Shown: positions 26,201 to 41,200 of the stretch, piece after piece
Numbering within the stretch: the stretch's first letter is position 1
Layout of the letters: each line of letters starts with the position of its first letter
DNA from: Hymenopellis radicata
Lineage: Eukaryota > Basidiomycota > Agaricomycetes > Agaricales > Physalacriaceae
Assembly (NCBI GenBank): GCA_015501595.1
Contig: JADNRX010000037.1
Coordinates: forward strand, 1-64,000
DNA length: 64,000 nt
Direction: 5' to 3'
The notes under the pieces: generated by a model
What the model was told of the DNA's origin: nothing
Database searches by the model: none
Seen by the model: only the letters and a program-made list of their open reading frames with translations
Program-made: the position numbers and the translations under genes

Positions 26201-29200
26201 AGTGCGCATAGCACCACGACATTGTAGTCTCTCATTACTGACAATACTTACTTAGGTCTTCCGCATTCGACGACGGAGGCAGATGTACACGATGGATACT
26301 ACATTCCAAAGGCCTCCATAATATTTATCAACTTCTGGTGTGCCATATCTTCAGCTCTATCAGCTTGCACTAACAGCCACTCTCCTCCCTAGGAAAATGA
26401 CACATGATCCTGAAATCCACCCGAACCCAGAGAATTTCGATCCTACGCGTTTCCTCGGACCTACACCCGAGCAGGATCCTGCAGAGCTAATTTTCGGGTT
26501 TGGAAGGAGGTAAGCATGCGCCAGATTGACTTTTTAAGGTCCTGGCAGCTCTCTCTCTTTAGGATTTGCCCTGGACTCCGTCTCGCTGACGCGACTCTCT
26601 TCATCACGATAGCAATGTCCCTAGCACGCTTTGCCGTGAAGCCCATTGTTAAAGACGGTAAACCACAGATGCCAGTCTTCAAATATGTTAGTGGTCCTGT
26701 AAGGTAGGTCATTGGAACTTTTGGTATATGTGATGTGTAATGACGCCACACCAGTCGCGTTGAACCCTATCAATGCGACATCATTCCGCGCGATGGGAAG
26801 GAGAAAGCTGCTACCATCCTTGCCGCTACAGCTTAGCGCTGTACACAGCGAGAGAGGGTGCTTTCGGACGTCGTGACCTAGCAGAGTCTCTCCGAACGAC
26901 GCCACACTTCAGTAGCGCAGAAGTTACGAACTACGGCTCGTGGCTACTACCTAGGTTAGTTTTACCTGGCATTTAGTACTGTATTATCACAACATCAATT
27001 ATATCCAAGCAGGGATGTACATGTAGTATACAAAGTGATAGATGGATGCAAAGGCATTACTTCAAGCCGAAGTATAGACCAAGAACCAGCGCCAGGATGA
27101 CGACGACGAGAACGCAGCACCAGAAGAAGATCCACTTCTTTCGGCGAATGGCCTTCGCTGTTAAACTGTCAATGAGTGTACCGCAGGTGAGGAGCGGACA
27201 TACCAATTCTAACAGCGTCTTCCGTCGATGCCAAACCCTTCTCCGTGTTTACATTGACATCTATAGCGACCTCTTCAATCTGCTTAATAGTCTGGTCCTG
27301 TTGTTCGACGAGAACAGCCATCTGAAAAGGCTTAGTTACGTCGTTCGGGAGATACAAGGAGAATCTACCCACGTCGTTGAATAGTTGCGCGAGCTCGGCG
27401 AGCGTGGTTTCCATCTGGACGAGGTCTTGCTGCCGAGCTTGGACTTCTCGGTAAGCAGCACGAGCCTCCCCGTACGAGGACGAAAGGACAGCATCTGAGA
27501 ATATCTGCGTCCCGGAAGAGCTGTGGTCTATGACCTGTTGTACCTCTGCTTCCGTTGCTTCGGGCTTAACTAGAATGGGGTTAAATGACTAGCACATCGA
27601 GAGTATGATAAGGACTTGCCTATCTTGAACTGTCGTCCGACGCGTTGTTTGGACTTGTTCGAAAAGTCCTGCTCAACGCGACGGTATTCCTGTATGGCGT
27701 CCATGAACTTGGACTTGACTAGTTTGATCTATATCAATGTTAATTATGGCTGGGGTTTGAGATGGGGTTTAATGCTGTTAACCTGGTTCGCCCTCATTTC
27801 ATCATTTGGTTCGTTAGCGAGAAGAGCAATCTTGTCACGGATAGCATTAGAAAGAGTTCGTGTTTCCAGCGTAACCCTTTCGAGCTCGCTGGAAATTGAA
27901 TCGTCCGATGACGTGGTGTTGAGAGATCGCGTATGCAGCGAAGAGATGAGCCGGACGTTATTGTTAAGAATGGTCGATCGACTCTTGCAAGCCAGAAATC
28001 TAAACGGCAATGTTCAGCCCCTTCCGCATCGTTAGGCGCCCAACAAACCTCATTCAAGAAATCCCCGCGTGTCGGCCCATTTCCATTTCCGTTCGCAGAA
28101 AGATTGCTCAGCTCATGGCTCTGCAGGTTCTGCGCCTGTACAAGGTACGGTGAGAGGGGAATCCTGGCAGGGATTGGGACATACGCGAAAGGCTGCGAGG
28201 CGGTCAGGTCTTGACATGGCCGTCGCGGTAAAGCAGTGAGCAATTCGCCGCAACCATTTGTGCTGAGGTCACCGAAGTGAGGTAAACGTTAACGAGATCA
28301 ATTTACGCGTGCCTGCAGTAAGCGATCGTCTCGGGGACGGGGTTCCGATGGATAAAGACAAAATAGCTCAGGCTGCACAGTGCAGACTGCAGTCTACCAC
28401 CATGTCCAGGAAAAAAAAAACAGTGCCGGCTGCTGAGTGCTGAAAAAATGCCATTTTACATCTCCGGAGTTCTTCCTTCCCGTGTGTTTCTGACCAAATC
28501 GACGGAGCGCGGTCCAGACTTTGACGATGTCGAATACTCCGGCCACCAACACAAGAAGGACACTCTTTAGGATACGTCGGAACTGTTAGTTGATAGTCCA
28601 CGTTCAAGTCGTGATTCGGACGCCGGATATCAACCAGACATCGTCCACAGAACGTGCCAGCGGAAGTTGCCGGACGTTTCTTCTGGTCAACCACCACGAT
28701 GCTAGCTGCTTCAGCCTTGGATGACCTCACCAACAAGCAGCTTGTTGACTATTGCCGTGGGACCAGGGAGCATGCAATCGGTGTGTCTCAGAATTACCGA
28801 ATAAATGGCTTAGGCCCTGATGCCCCGAAAGACGGAAACGCCTCACTACACAAAATGGCGCATTTACTGCTTCAGTAAGACGTATTCAAGAGTAAGTTCT
28901 ACTAATATCCAAAGAACTAACGGTTATGTCCTGAGTTTTCATTTCAACTACCATAAAAAAGACCTTTTACAGTCTCCGGTATACAGGGCATACAGAGAGT
29001 TGCGAGGGGCAGTAAGGTTCAAATGAACAAGGGACCGTCAACAGTGTGAGTCGAAGACAACTCTGCTCCATTCCTTTTGGTTGTTGTTGTTGTTGTTGTA
29101 TTACAGCCACATGGCCCACAGGACCGGCTGGTCGCAAGAGGTGCGCACGCGACGATGGTGAGATCGTCCGTACGTCTCTTGCGCTCTCCGCCGTTCCAAG

Positions 29201-32200
29201 AAGTCGAGCTCACCGTGACGTTCGGTGACGATCCACGGCGGTAGAACTTCAAGGTCAGGCGGGAGCACCAAAGGAAAGAAGACTCGAAATGTAAACACTC
29301 GGGTTTGGTCAGCATGGTGACCGCATGAGAGTAGTAGTCGCGGTCCCAACAGTTGGGGTATTAGTAGTAATCGACCTCCTGCGGACATCATCCTGGTTGG
29401 AACGTCGATAGCGCAAACTTGGTCGAGGCTAATTGTCGCACGGGAACAGGAATCGTCTTATTTAAGTGCCGCATTTCTCATTACGCCACAATAACGTCCG
29501 GAAGCTTTCGATGTCGCCCCCCTGTCACGTCGCGATTTGGAAGGTACGCTCGGTGTCTTTGCTATGTCCAATCTAAGAATTGACCTTGTGCATCTATTCC
29601 TCCCGGCCGCCAGGTGTCCATCTGGAAGAAAGCCGAGCGGCTTCGGAGAAACCTTGGCAGTACGTGCAGAACCGACCTCGCCCCGGTATCCGGGCCGTGC
29701 AATGGTCCACCATCTGATCCCGTATTTACCTGCTAAGCCTAGTGCTCTCTATCGTGACTACAGCCGACGCGCGTTCATCTTGTACACCATCTACCACAAC
29801 TTCCTACTGTGCACAATGGCCTCCATTCACATCGATCCTGCACGTGTCATTGCGCCTGTCGATCCCCGAATCTACTCAGGCTTCACTGAGCACATGGGCC
29901 GATGCATTTACGGTGGTATTTACGAGCCAGAAAATCCGAATGGCCTCTCCGATCCCAAGACAGGCTGGAGATTGGATGTCATGGATGTTTTGAAAGAACT
30001 CAAAGTTCCAATCGTCCGTTACCCTGGCGGGTGCTTAATGGGTTCTTCTACTCTCGACGACCTCTTTTGACGCGCATTCTGCAGAAACTTTGTGAGCAGT
30101 TATCGATGGCAAGACGGTATCGGACCCAAGGAATTACGTCCCCGTAGACCTGAACTTGCTTGGCTTTCGGAGGAGAGCAACCAATTTGGTACGGACGAGT
30201 TCATTGCATGGTGTCGTGCCCTCGGAACGGAACCGTACATTTGTCTTAACATGGGTACGGGCACCTTGGAGGATGCTTTGGCTTGGCTCGAGTACTGCAA
30301 CAGGTAAAGCCGTTTGTTACTGCGTTCATTCGCGTTCACAGACCACCTCAGCTCAGCGAACACATACTACGCGAATCTACGACGCAAAAACGGTCACGAG
30401 GAACCTTATAAGGTCAAGTACTGGGCTTTGGGTTAGATTCCGAGATTTTACGCAACCAGGCTTTTACTCATCATGAACCAGGTAACGAAGTGTGGGGGCC
30501 TTGGCAAGGTTCGAATGCTACCGGCGTTGTAGCAAGCTTGAGGGACTAACTTTACTACTTCAGTCGGACAGATGGAGTCTCAAGACTATGCTAAGAAGGC
30601 GTACCAATGGGCTAAAGCATTGAAGCTTTTGGATCCCACCATTGAGCTCATCTCTTGCGGCGGTAACGCGTCATTCTACGTCCGATGTGAGTTACTCATA
30701 CGTGCGTAGAAACTGGATTCGCCGATTGGGATCGAGTGACATTGCGCAAACTCGCGCCTGTCGTGGACTATCACTCTATTCACAGTTCGTGTTCCTATGC
30801 GATGTCGCCTTTCCCGATTTATCCCTTCTGCCAGTATACACTGTCAGTGAGGGCAAGCATGCTGTCAATGCTATGGGCCGTACGTGATACGTTTGACATG
30901 GAATATTGTCTCATTTCGTCAAAAGCCGCTGCCGCTGAGAAGGCTCTTGACATCACGAAATCCCTCATTGACCTAGCGAAGATTGAAGGAGGCCTGGAAA
31001 AAGATATTACCGTGTACGTTCACCTGATTGCACCACCTTTCTTGCGAACTGACCTCTTTAGATGCTTCGATGAGTGGAATGTTTGGTATGTCTTCTGCTT
31101 CAAGTCTAGTTTCCGCAACCTGATGATTCTTGGCACCTAAGGGATCCCGTACGCGGTAAGCACCTTTCTGGTATCCACCGGCGTATCATTTGATGTGTTC
31201 GTTCTTTAGCTCCCGGTGAGAAGGGCGCCGAGGAACATTATGACTTGTCAGATGCGATCGCTGTCGCTTCTTGGCTAAACGTCTTCGTCCGAAAGGCTGA
31301 CATAGTTAAGATTGCTTGCATCGCTCAGTGGGTGTCTTTCAATTCCAAAGAATCCCACCACTGAACACCGTCCAGATCAGTTAATGTCATATCCCCCGTG
31401 AGTCCATCTCGATCCGAGATTCTCGCTCTCTGTTTAAACATCAATTCTAGATTATCACGTCGCCGCAGGGCCTCTTCAAGCAGGTAGGCGACTCATTTCG
31501 GTTTACAGTCTTACACTTGCTGAAACCCGAGCTAGACAACGTTCTATCCCCTCCACCTTTTCACCAACCTCATGCGAGGATTGTCTCTCAACGTACACGT
31601 CAATTCTCCTAGCTACGAAGGTCCCACCGTGCCGACATGGATCAAGCAGCTTGACAAGTATGAGCCGGAGTCCAGCAAGCTAACCAAGTTTATCGACGTC
31701 AGCGCTGTATATGTCGCTGATGCTAAGGAGGTTCGGGTTGCAGTTGTTAACAGGCATGACACTGAGGACTTCACTGTTGCATTTGTGTTCGCTCGTAACG
31801 CCGACGTTGAAGGTCAGGTCAAGGTGTATGAGGTCTGGGGTGAACAGCTTGGATTCTCAAATGGGTTCGACGGCGAGCAAGTGAAAACGGTAGAGAAAAC
31901 GGTTAGCTGGGAGGGACAATACCTTTTGAAGAAGCACTCGTTCCAAGGTAAGACTTACAGAGCGATATCGTGCCACAACGTCTGATTTTGTCGGCAGTTC
32001 TTGTCTTCAAGCTGAAATAGATTAATGTGTACGATGACCCGACTGGCCAACTTGTAATCAAGAACACACATAACAATTACATCTATATACCACTAGGAAC
32101 AGGCATTGTATCCCAATCCGTCGAGGTATGCGATAAATTATCCATGAAAGATGCCCAAAAGCTCGGATCCATAAAAATATCCGTATTCGACGTGCCCCAT

Positions 32201-35200
32201 TCCGCTGCAGACTGGAATGGCGAAGACCCCGGCGTCGAAACAGACGGCGCCTTCTCTGTCTCATCCACAGCCGTCGTACCTGGGGTCTCCGTATCGCTCA
32301 GCGGACCCGCACGGGACGGCTCGGGATGCTCTGTCTTGCGCCTATTCCACACCTCCATCAGCGTCGCTATAACATGGGAGTACTTTGCCAACACATGCTC
32401 CGGGCCCAACGCCAGCCTCGCGAGAAGCTCAATCGTCGCTGTAATCATCCTATCACAGGCCGAACCAAGCGGCGGGCATTTGAGCTGGTGCATGGAAAAG
32501 TTGGATATGATGAGCCACGTGGCGGCGAAGGCGATCATGGAGAGTATGCAGTCGGGGCAGGAGGAGAGGAGCTTGTCGTTGCTGTTGGCGAGGACAGTCA
32601 TGAGAAGGGCTTGGGCGGTTTTGATGCTGTCTCGGCCCCACCCAGAAACGATGGCTGTTCCGTGGTACTTGGCACGTATCCAAGTCTGGTTTTTGTTCCC
32701 CTCGAGGACGATACGCAGCTCGCGGAGGGCGCGGTGCGTAGTGAGAAGCCTGCACCCGTGGTATTGTACCATGAGCATGTGGAAATAGAATGTGTCGTGT
32801 TGCGAGACAACTATAGAGAGGTTAAAACTCGGCATGAAATCGCGAAACACAATCATACGTGGTAGAGGAGCCAAAGGTGTATATAGGCAATCCATTGCGA
32901 CTTAATATCTCTTGCACTTGTTCGTAGAAATGTGGCACATCGTGAGGTCCTGAAAGGCAGATCTTGCTTCCGATTTGGGCCAAATCCATGAGCTGTCCCG
33001 AAAGACTAAGTCGAAGACTTCGCTCTTTGTCTTGGATTGATGTGGATGGGAGGGAAACAGCTCAAGCGACTTGTAATCCGCGGCTGAGCGTTCCGAATCG
33101 GGATATCGACCAGTGCCAAAGCATAACCTATGAGAAATCAATCAAGGGCCCGAAAGAGAGAAAAGGGATCTACGAACATTGACTCTACAGTAGATAACAA
33201 TACCCACTATCAATTAGACTCAGTTAACGACAAATCTCGAGGAACGTTCGTACTAACCAAGCGAGTCTCAGTATTGGCTGTAGCCAACTCATGAGGAATA
33301 CTGTCCTTTCATGTCTTTCAATTTCATGACGGCAATTGACGATTCACTCAGTCGTAGACTTTTCGCCATATTTACAGCTGTGAGCATGAGGTTTGGGTGA
33401 CTTGGCTGTTCATCGCCATTGAGAAGAGGAGACCATAATGATAGCATGAGAAGAGCTTGGATGGACTCCATGGAGGGAACGACGCTGGGTAGTTTGTTGA
33501 GAAATGTTCGTTCTGTCAGGCCGAGTAAGCGGGGCCCAAGAGATTGTTGCGTCAAAGGATCTAGATGGCGTGACGCGATCGTGCAAGAGACTAGATCAAG
33601 AAGCTCTGTGCTCGGTAGCCGATGCCCACATAACCATGGCGCATAACGCGTATCGAAACTATAAAAGAAGGACGATGGTCATGAGCTACATTTCTAACAA
33701 CGGTGTAAGACTGACATTTCAATCAATCGCTTTATTTGCGGCGTGCTGAGGATATTGGACAGATACTGGTCCTGTGCTTGACCTTGGGGTCGTCGGTATC
33801 TAGGTTTCTTGATACTCCAGCTATTAGAGAGATCGGTAACGGCCAATATGGGCGCCTCGGTCCAGTCAAAGCCGCCTGGGACGCTCATGGGGCCCCATGG
33901 TACAAGAGGACAGGGAAGTAGATCCTCAACAATGAGATCTCGTGCGCTCTTTACTGGTTGTGAATATTCTCGAGGAACATCGTACGGTGATTCAATACCA
34001 TTGAACACTTCCGGATCGTTACATAGATGATTGGGGTCGTCGGGAAGGACTGATAGACGCGGTGAGGGAGGTGAGTGGTCGTCCGAAGTCCCGGGAGTAG
34101 AATCAACAATGACGGCGGCATTTCCCCTCGATCCGGATGATACGTGGATGATGTTGGTGCCTTCGAAGGAACAGGGGAGGTTGAGCACTTTACAGCGATG
34201 GCACCGAAGTAGTTCATTAACATTGAGATCCTCGGGAAGTTCGCAGCGCGTTTTGTGCTTGCGGCCTGTTCAAAAAGGTGATGAGAGGAAAAGTCATGTC
34301 GGAAAATGGAACTTACAAGCAGCACAGGCCTGGCCGGCCTTTCTGCGTTTAGCGGGAGTCTCTGAGCAAGACGCCAGGGGTTCACTAGGGCGCTTCATGG
34401 TCAAAATGGGTGCTATAACTAAGGAAATTCAGTAAACATCAGAGGCAGCAGTACGTCGGCTGGAGTTAAATGATTGCAAATCCAAATTCGTAATGCTAGC
34501 GGTAAGTCGGTACGATCCACGTGGCCACCGTTTCACTCTTACTGTCAAGATTCATGCAGGTATCCTACACCTAGATGGTCTCCCTCACTGTCAATACCCG
34601 GAGACTACGATATCTGCTCTACACCCTCGGAATATTTGTCCTCAGCCTCACATACGGACTTTATCTCTATGAGCCGCACATAGAGCTTGCCTTTTATCCC
34701 AAGGACTGGGTGCATCGGGAGTTGGAAGTCATCCAACCATTGAATGGTTGTTTCGACGCTTCACGCGTCAGCCCAGACTACGATGTCGAGAAATACGTCT
34801 ATGGGCCCAAAAGAACGGAGGTGCAGGCGGGCGTGCAGCTTCGGATGGGATTAGACTGTTATGACCTTGCGGGGACTATACGGAGCACCATACCACATAC
34901 TCTCAAAGGCCCGATACCGGCAGAGGACCGCGTACATTTCCACACGTATTGGAGGAATGATCTGGCCGCGTTTGGTCCAAGACAGGAGTACATGCTCAAA
35001 TCATTCTTCGCGACGCAGAATGTAGACACGTCCCGACTGATTTTGTGGTCGAATGGGGACCTCGGGGATAATGCAATCCTACAGTCTTACAAGAAGCGGT
35101 TCCCAGACGCGTTCGATTTGAACATTGTTGACATACCGAAGCTGGCGGTGGGCACTGAACTGGAGGGAAGCCCGCTCCTGAGCAGGAAGGACAAGAAAGC

Positions 35201-38200
35201 ATGGGTTGACGGGGACCTTATTCGTCTTTTATTGCTGTGGAACTATGGTGGTGTTTGGGTCGACATGGACTCGCTTCTAACGCGAGACCTCGATCCTCTC
35301 CTCGAACACGAGTTTGTAACGCAGTGGGATTGTTATGGTATGACGGTTATCTATGTTTCTTATACCCATTCTTATTTCTCCCTTAGACAAGCTCTACCAG
35401 CCATTCAATGGCGCGCTCATGCGCTTCCGTAAACATTCTCCCTATCTGTGCGAGGCGTTCCACGTTATGGCGACGTCGACACCCCCTCGCGCAGACTCCA
35501 CTGACTGGGGCTCAACCCTATACCTCAAACTATGGCGTCGCCTCATCGCAGGTTCCATCCCGCCATTCAAAATACTCCCATTTTGTTTCAGTGATGGTCG
35601 TTCTTGCAGGCTTGACAACAGGTTGCCTGATCCCTTCGTGCCAGACAATGCTAATGGGAAATGGACGATGGGTCTAGGGATGGAGGAGGGTGGACCTCTG
35701 GACAAGGCCCTCGGGAATGTCTTCGGTGTGCATTTGCACAATCAGTGGGATAAAGAGTTCCCCAAAGGTGGATGGGTTGATAGATTGCTCTTGAAACGAT
35801 ATGAGAACAAGTTGAGTTGATGAATGTATTCATAGAGATTCTGGGCTTTGGTTGCGTTCTCAGCTCACTAGGTTGCCTACCGAAATCCCGAACAGATTTC
35901 AGGAGGGTCTGGGAGTAAACGTGATCGTGAGAGCGTCGCGTCTTCGTTGATTGAAAGATCGTCGTTTGGGACTCCCCTGTCTGAGTCCAGTGAGTCCCTC
36001 GTTGCCTAACTTTGCGCATATAGTCTTGTCGTCTACTCCCCATGGTAATCGCTAGAACTATCTACTTCAGACAACTCTAATGTTTTCCGACCAAACCGGC
36101 GCCTTCACAAATACTCTCGCGACTTACTCACCTCCGGGCGCATCGACGAATTCCGTTCATCGAACATTACGCCACCCACGTTCGATCTCAAGAGCCAACC
36201 TGTGCCTTTCTATCGCCATACTTATTCGTTTCAGCCCGTTCTGTCCGTCAAGGCGCGATTATATGCTATCTACATATCTTTGATGGATGAAGAGAGATAC
36301 TATTTCTGTCGCCAATGTTCCCCCTTCTAACATTCTATCCCTCACTTTCTTGATGGCTTGCGGACGGCTTTGATACGACCGGGCTAGGACGAGGACAACT
36401 GCTCTCCCACGACCTGATAACGATTCGCTTTTGGTCTCGCTCTGTGCCACTTCTTTTCTGACTGAGACCGGAGTGCATGTACTCTGTATCAACGGCATCA
36501 CTGTAATTTTAGCGTATGCTGTTCTGGGTCCAACTAGAGGTAACCTGATACACTGTGCGGCCACCGATGGTAAAGACCACTTGTCGTGCGACAACGCTGA
36601 ATTCTAAGATTGCGGGCATTGTCGGGCTTGCCACGAAGATCCGGCATTCTCCCTTGTCAGTGCAGATCGTTCATTGTTGAACCTCTGCATCATGTATGCT
36701 TACACGCGGAGGCCGCAAGGAAAATTTGGCAACAGAGTGGCGCCATCAGTATCATTGTCAAGTATCGATCGATGGTCTGATATTTTATCGTGTGTCTTTT
36801 GTGACTTAGTCCCGTCCGACGATGATCCTCCGCTTCGAGTAAGACTGGAAGGGTAGATCTCTATACAGATGGGCGGCACAAAGTTTGGCGGCGATTGGCG
36901 GTGCAGAACGGCAGAGACTCGTAATAGAAAGCATTTCCGCTCGAACACGGAGTGGGAACGGCCGTGCGGTCAGCTTCATTTATAAAACACACGGATGACA
37001 GCCGTCATGTTGAGATGAGTAGTAGTGTGCTAGTAGACAATAAACGGAGAGAAGAATGAGGTGTCTGCTGGTGTCTGCTGACTGTAAGAGAGAGTCTCAG
37101 CTGAATTGACAGAGGAGGCATTGCCGCATTTCCGGAAGGAGAACCGAGTGACTAAATACCCCTGGATCAGCATTACCACCTTTGAATCGTGTCTTTCTTT
37201 CTTACTCCGTTTTCTTCTGACAAAGCGAATTTCTGTCCTCATGGCCAGATATCCTGCTCGGTAGGTGCCTTTTTTTGCCAGACCGACAGGCTTGTTCACT
37301 GACTGCCATGTCCCGCTTCAACAGGTCGGCGTCGTTCGTCATCACCCTCGTTGCAATTGTATCCAACACAGCGCTCGCCATCCAAGTCCTTGCTGCTTCA
37401 CGTTCAATCAAATGGGAGCCTGAATTCGAGTGGGATTCATCGACCGACACCTGGCGAGTCGACGGTATCAAAGTCGTCTGGGGTCTGCTGCTGGCCTACT
37501 TTGTCTCTGCGGCGACAGTCGGCGCTGTGGGATTTGTGGGTGTTGTAAAGGTGCGCGGCCGAGCCTCTGCATATCTGGATGGCAATCTCATCGCAGTTGT
37601 GTAGAGCAAACCCTCATTAGTCCGCTTTTACCGAGACTACTCCATCGCCGACTTTTCCTTCTGCACATTCGCCACATTCGCCAGTGCCTACGGTGCCTTC
37701 CGTGGCTCAACTCGCACTGGTGTCTGTGAGGAAATGTCCAGACAACCAGAATTCCTCCGAAATATGGGTGAGATGGGCCTCAGCCTCGAGAACTGCGAAC
37801 GGTGGTTCGAGCGCGCTGTCATGGCATTTGTTGCTTGCATGATCATTGTAAGCGTAGTCCGGGTAATTATCGCATTCTCAGCATCCCGTTCCAAGGTCTA
37901 ACTGTCATTTGCAGCTTCACTTCCTTTTGGCTGTGTCCAATTACTACAATCATCTCTCTCGGCGCAGTGTCCTCCCCACGCATACGCGCAACCCATCTCG
38001 GCAGGAATCGCTCCAACGCATCTTCATTCTCCCTCGTTCAAATTCACATTCCGCATCTTCACCGACTGTGTATGCACCCGTGCCGCTTAGCGAGCTCACA
38101 CCTGAGCTCCGACAGTCGGCAATGGAAGCATGGGTGAAAAAGACAGACACCCACCACAGTCGACACAAATCCTCTTCATCACAGTCTGGCCGGATATGTC

Positions 38201-41200
38201 TACCTGTCGTGCCCGGCGAAGGTCTTACCCCGCCTCCTACGTACACAGAAGGAAAGGCATAGCTTTTGCTTATTACTTGGCTCAGTCAAGGCATCGCTTT
38301 CGTCCTTTCACAAGAAAGGTATAGCTTTCCCCAAGTAAAGGCATAGATTTTTTTGTGGCTTTAATTATTGGGCATGTTTTATTATTACCACATCTTCATC
38401 TTTACGTCTCCCGCTCACTTGCAATCCGTTACAGTAGCTATTAGTACAGTCCTCTATTTCTTTCATGTTGTACAACGTCAGCATTCCTTTCTGCATCCCA
38501 GTACTTGGCTGGTTTCAGTGTTGGACGTTGAATCGTGATCTACGCTCTTTTACCCCAACGACAAAGAATGTTGACGTTTTGAGTTGACTCCGATCCTTTA
38601 GGGTGGATCTACTTCCGCGGTGACGTTGATCAATGGCGCGCCACAGTTCTTGCACTACGCGGCTAAATACGGACTCGACCGCTTTAGGCGCGTTTGACAT
38701 CTCCGGGCACAGCGGCTTGACGTCGATGATTGGTTGTTATCATTAGAAACATCCACCAAGTCTCAGACAGCCTAAAATATGGCGTCGGATGCCATGCACT
38801 ACATTGGCAATTTACTGTTTGGCATGCACGAAATGTCGGCCGTGGCCGTGCGCACTGAGAGTTGCTGGTGTACTTTGGACATCAAGATTTTGAATGGTTG
38901 TGTAACCCTGGGGTGTATTCTTCGCGTCGGAACATGTTCTGATAGTACAGGAAATTTTCCATGACGGTCAACGCGGAGGATGCGTTCCAGACCTCTTACA
39001 GAAGTGATTCAACGGAGTGATAAAATGCGCGCCAATCAAGGTCGGAGCTCGATTCAGTTCGAAGCTAAACGTGGCAGGCATGCTATCACATACTCTCTAG
39101 AGAGAAGTAATGTCATAATAGCTTCAAGTGCCTATCGCAAGAGACGAATGTAGACTGAATAAGAGTGACGGAAGCAAGTCCAGGCCGTAATGAAAAATGA
39201 TACGCAGTGTAATCCGACACTCCGAGAGCATGATTGATAGAAGATGGCAAGTCAAGTAGAAGGACGTCGACACGAGGTCCTGAAGCTTGATGGGTGATTG
39301 AGAATCCCAAACACTTAGAAGCGCTATTGTGCGACTCAGAGTCAAGTACGTGTGTACATTAGACCCTGATACTAAAATAATGTAAAAGGAATGCATGTAT
39401 GAGGGGCGCAGCTTGCGTTTAGCAGGTCCAGACACACATGAGATGTACCCAGTGCTTACGCGTGAAGCGTGAAGATGCCGCAGATATTTAAGGTCCAGAC
39501 ACTCCGGCTAAGTAATGGCAGGGGATAACAGCAGTTAATCTTGTGATAGGTCAAGTGAAGGCCATAATGGGGGAGGTGAGGGAAAATGCTGGTCGCTTGG
39601 GAAACAAACGGAGAATGGAGCGAACGTCTCGCCAGAAACAACCATCACTGCGCCAATAGGATACCGCACATGAATACGCGTCTGATTGGCCGGCGGACTT
39701 CAATCAGCCAGTCGTCGAGTGTCCAGACCAGATTCAGTAGTAGAAAGGCACGATGGAGATTAGTGGCCAATCGCGTCCAAGAGCAGATATACAGTTGAAG
39801 CTGTTTTTCGGACGATTCCATGACGAGAAAACAAGAATTTTGGCCGAAAGAAGAGTAAGCATTTGTATTTAGAGAGCGATTACACCGTGATGAACACCAG
39901 TCCAGCCGAGTCCAGTCGTCGGATAATACCCAGAGAAAAAAACAGAAGGAGATACACAAGCTCGATGACAGGGTTTACCGTTTGGATGAAATTCCGAGCA
40001 TAACAGAGTGGTCCAGGTTGTAGGTCTCGACCAATGGCGATGGCAGCACTTGCCTTTTTCGGATCGACCTGAGGGGAGTTGTATTATTTTTTGGTTTCCT
40101 ATACTGCTGCTATACACCCTCTGACCACGACCACCACCCTTCCCGACGTGCTCGACGGCGACGACTGTCATTCGAACGGCGCCGACAGCGGTCGCGTACG
40201 CCTGAGCAGTATGTGTTTACTCTGCCCCGCATCTCGACCTCGGTGACTGACTGGAACAGCGAGAACGACCCTTTGCACACAGACCCAGCACCAAGGGAAC
40301 AAGTAATATCGGAATCCTTGCAATCATTCCTAGTCCTTGCTCCGGGACACAGAGTGCACTCTATTCGCATTCACTATCGTCATGGCGCGCCCTCGATCAC
40401 CGTCTGCTGAACCTGCAGATGCTATCGCGCTACTGAAGCGCCTCAAAACGAGCCATCCCAATGGCGGCAGTCCCCCAAACAGCGAGAGGACTGCTGCATT
40501 TGCCTCAGAGGTCCTGGATCACTCGAACATCTCTAAACTCCACCAGCAATACCTCGAGAGCAATCCATTCCACTATGCCATCGTAGAAAAACTATTTCAG
40601 GACGACCTACTCAAGTCGGTCAAGGAGGAATGTCTCAGCGAGCTCAGCTTTACCGAAAAAGAGACAGACATTTATAAAGTTGGTTTAATCCGTTGGCCAC
40701 ACGCTTTTCCCGGTATTTAACACGTATTTCTAGGTAAACCAGACCGGCGACCTCGCGTCTCTAAACTACCTCTCGCAGTCCCAGATCTCTCTCCTGCCGA
40801 ATCTCCTCAAACTGCGCGATGCTCTCTATTCGCCGACTTTTCGCGCCTTCTTGCGTGCGGTGACTGGATGTGGTCCTCTCTCTGGCACCAAGCAGGACAT
40901 GTCGGTCAACTCGTACACAAAGGGCTGCCACTTGCTCAACCACGACGATGTCATCGGCACCCGCCGCGTCTCGTATATCTTATATATGCCGCTGCCCCAT
41001 TATCAGCTTTGGCAGAAGGACTGGGGCGGTGCACTAGAGCTTTACCCAGTTAAGGAGGGCGTGGATGGGAATCTCGAACCCGAGCCCTTCCCCGCCCAAA
41101 TTATTCCCCCGAGCTGGAATCAGTTTATTTTCTTCGAGGTGCAACCTGGCCGCAGCTTCCATTCGGTGGAGGAGGTGGTTGTCGGGGGTGAGGGGGAAGA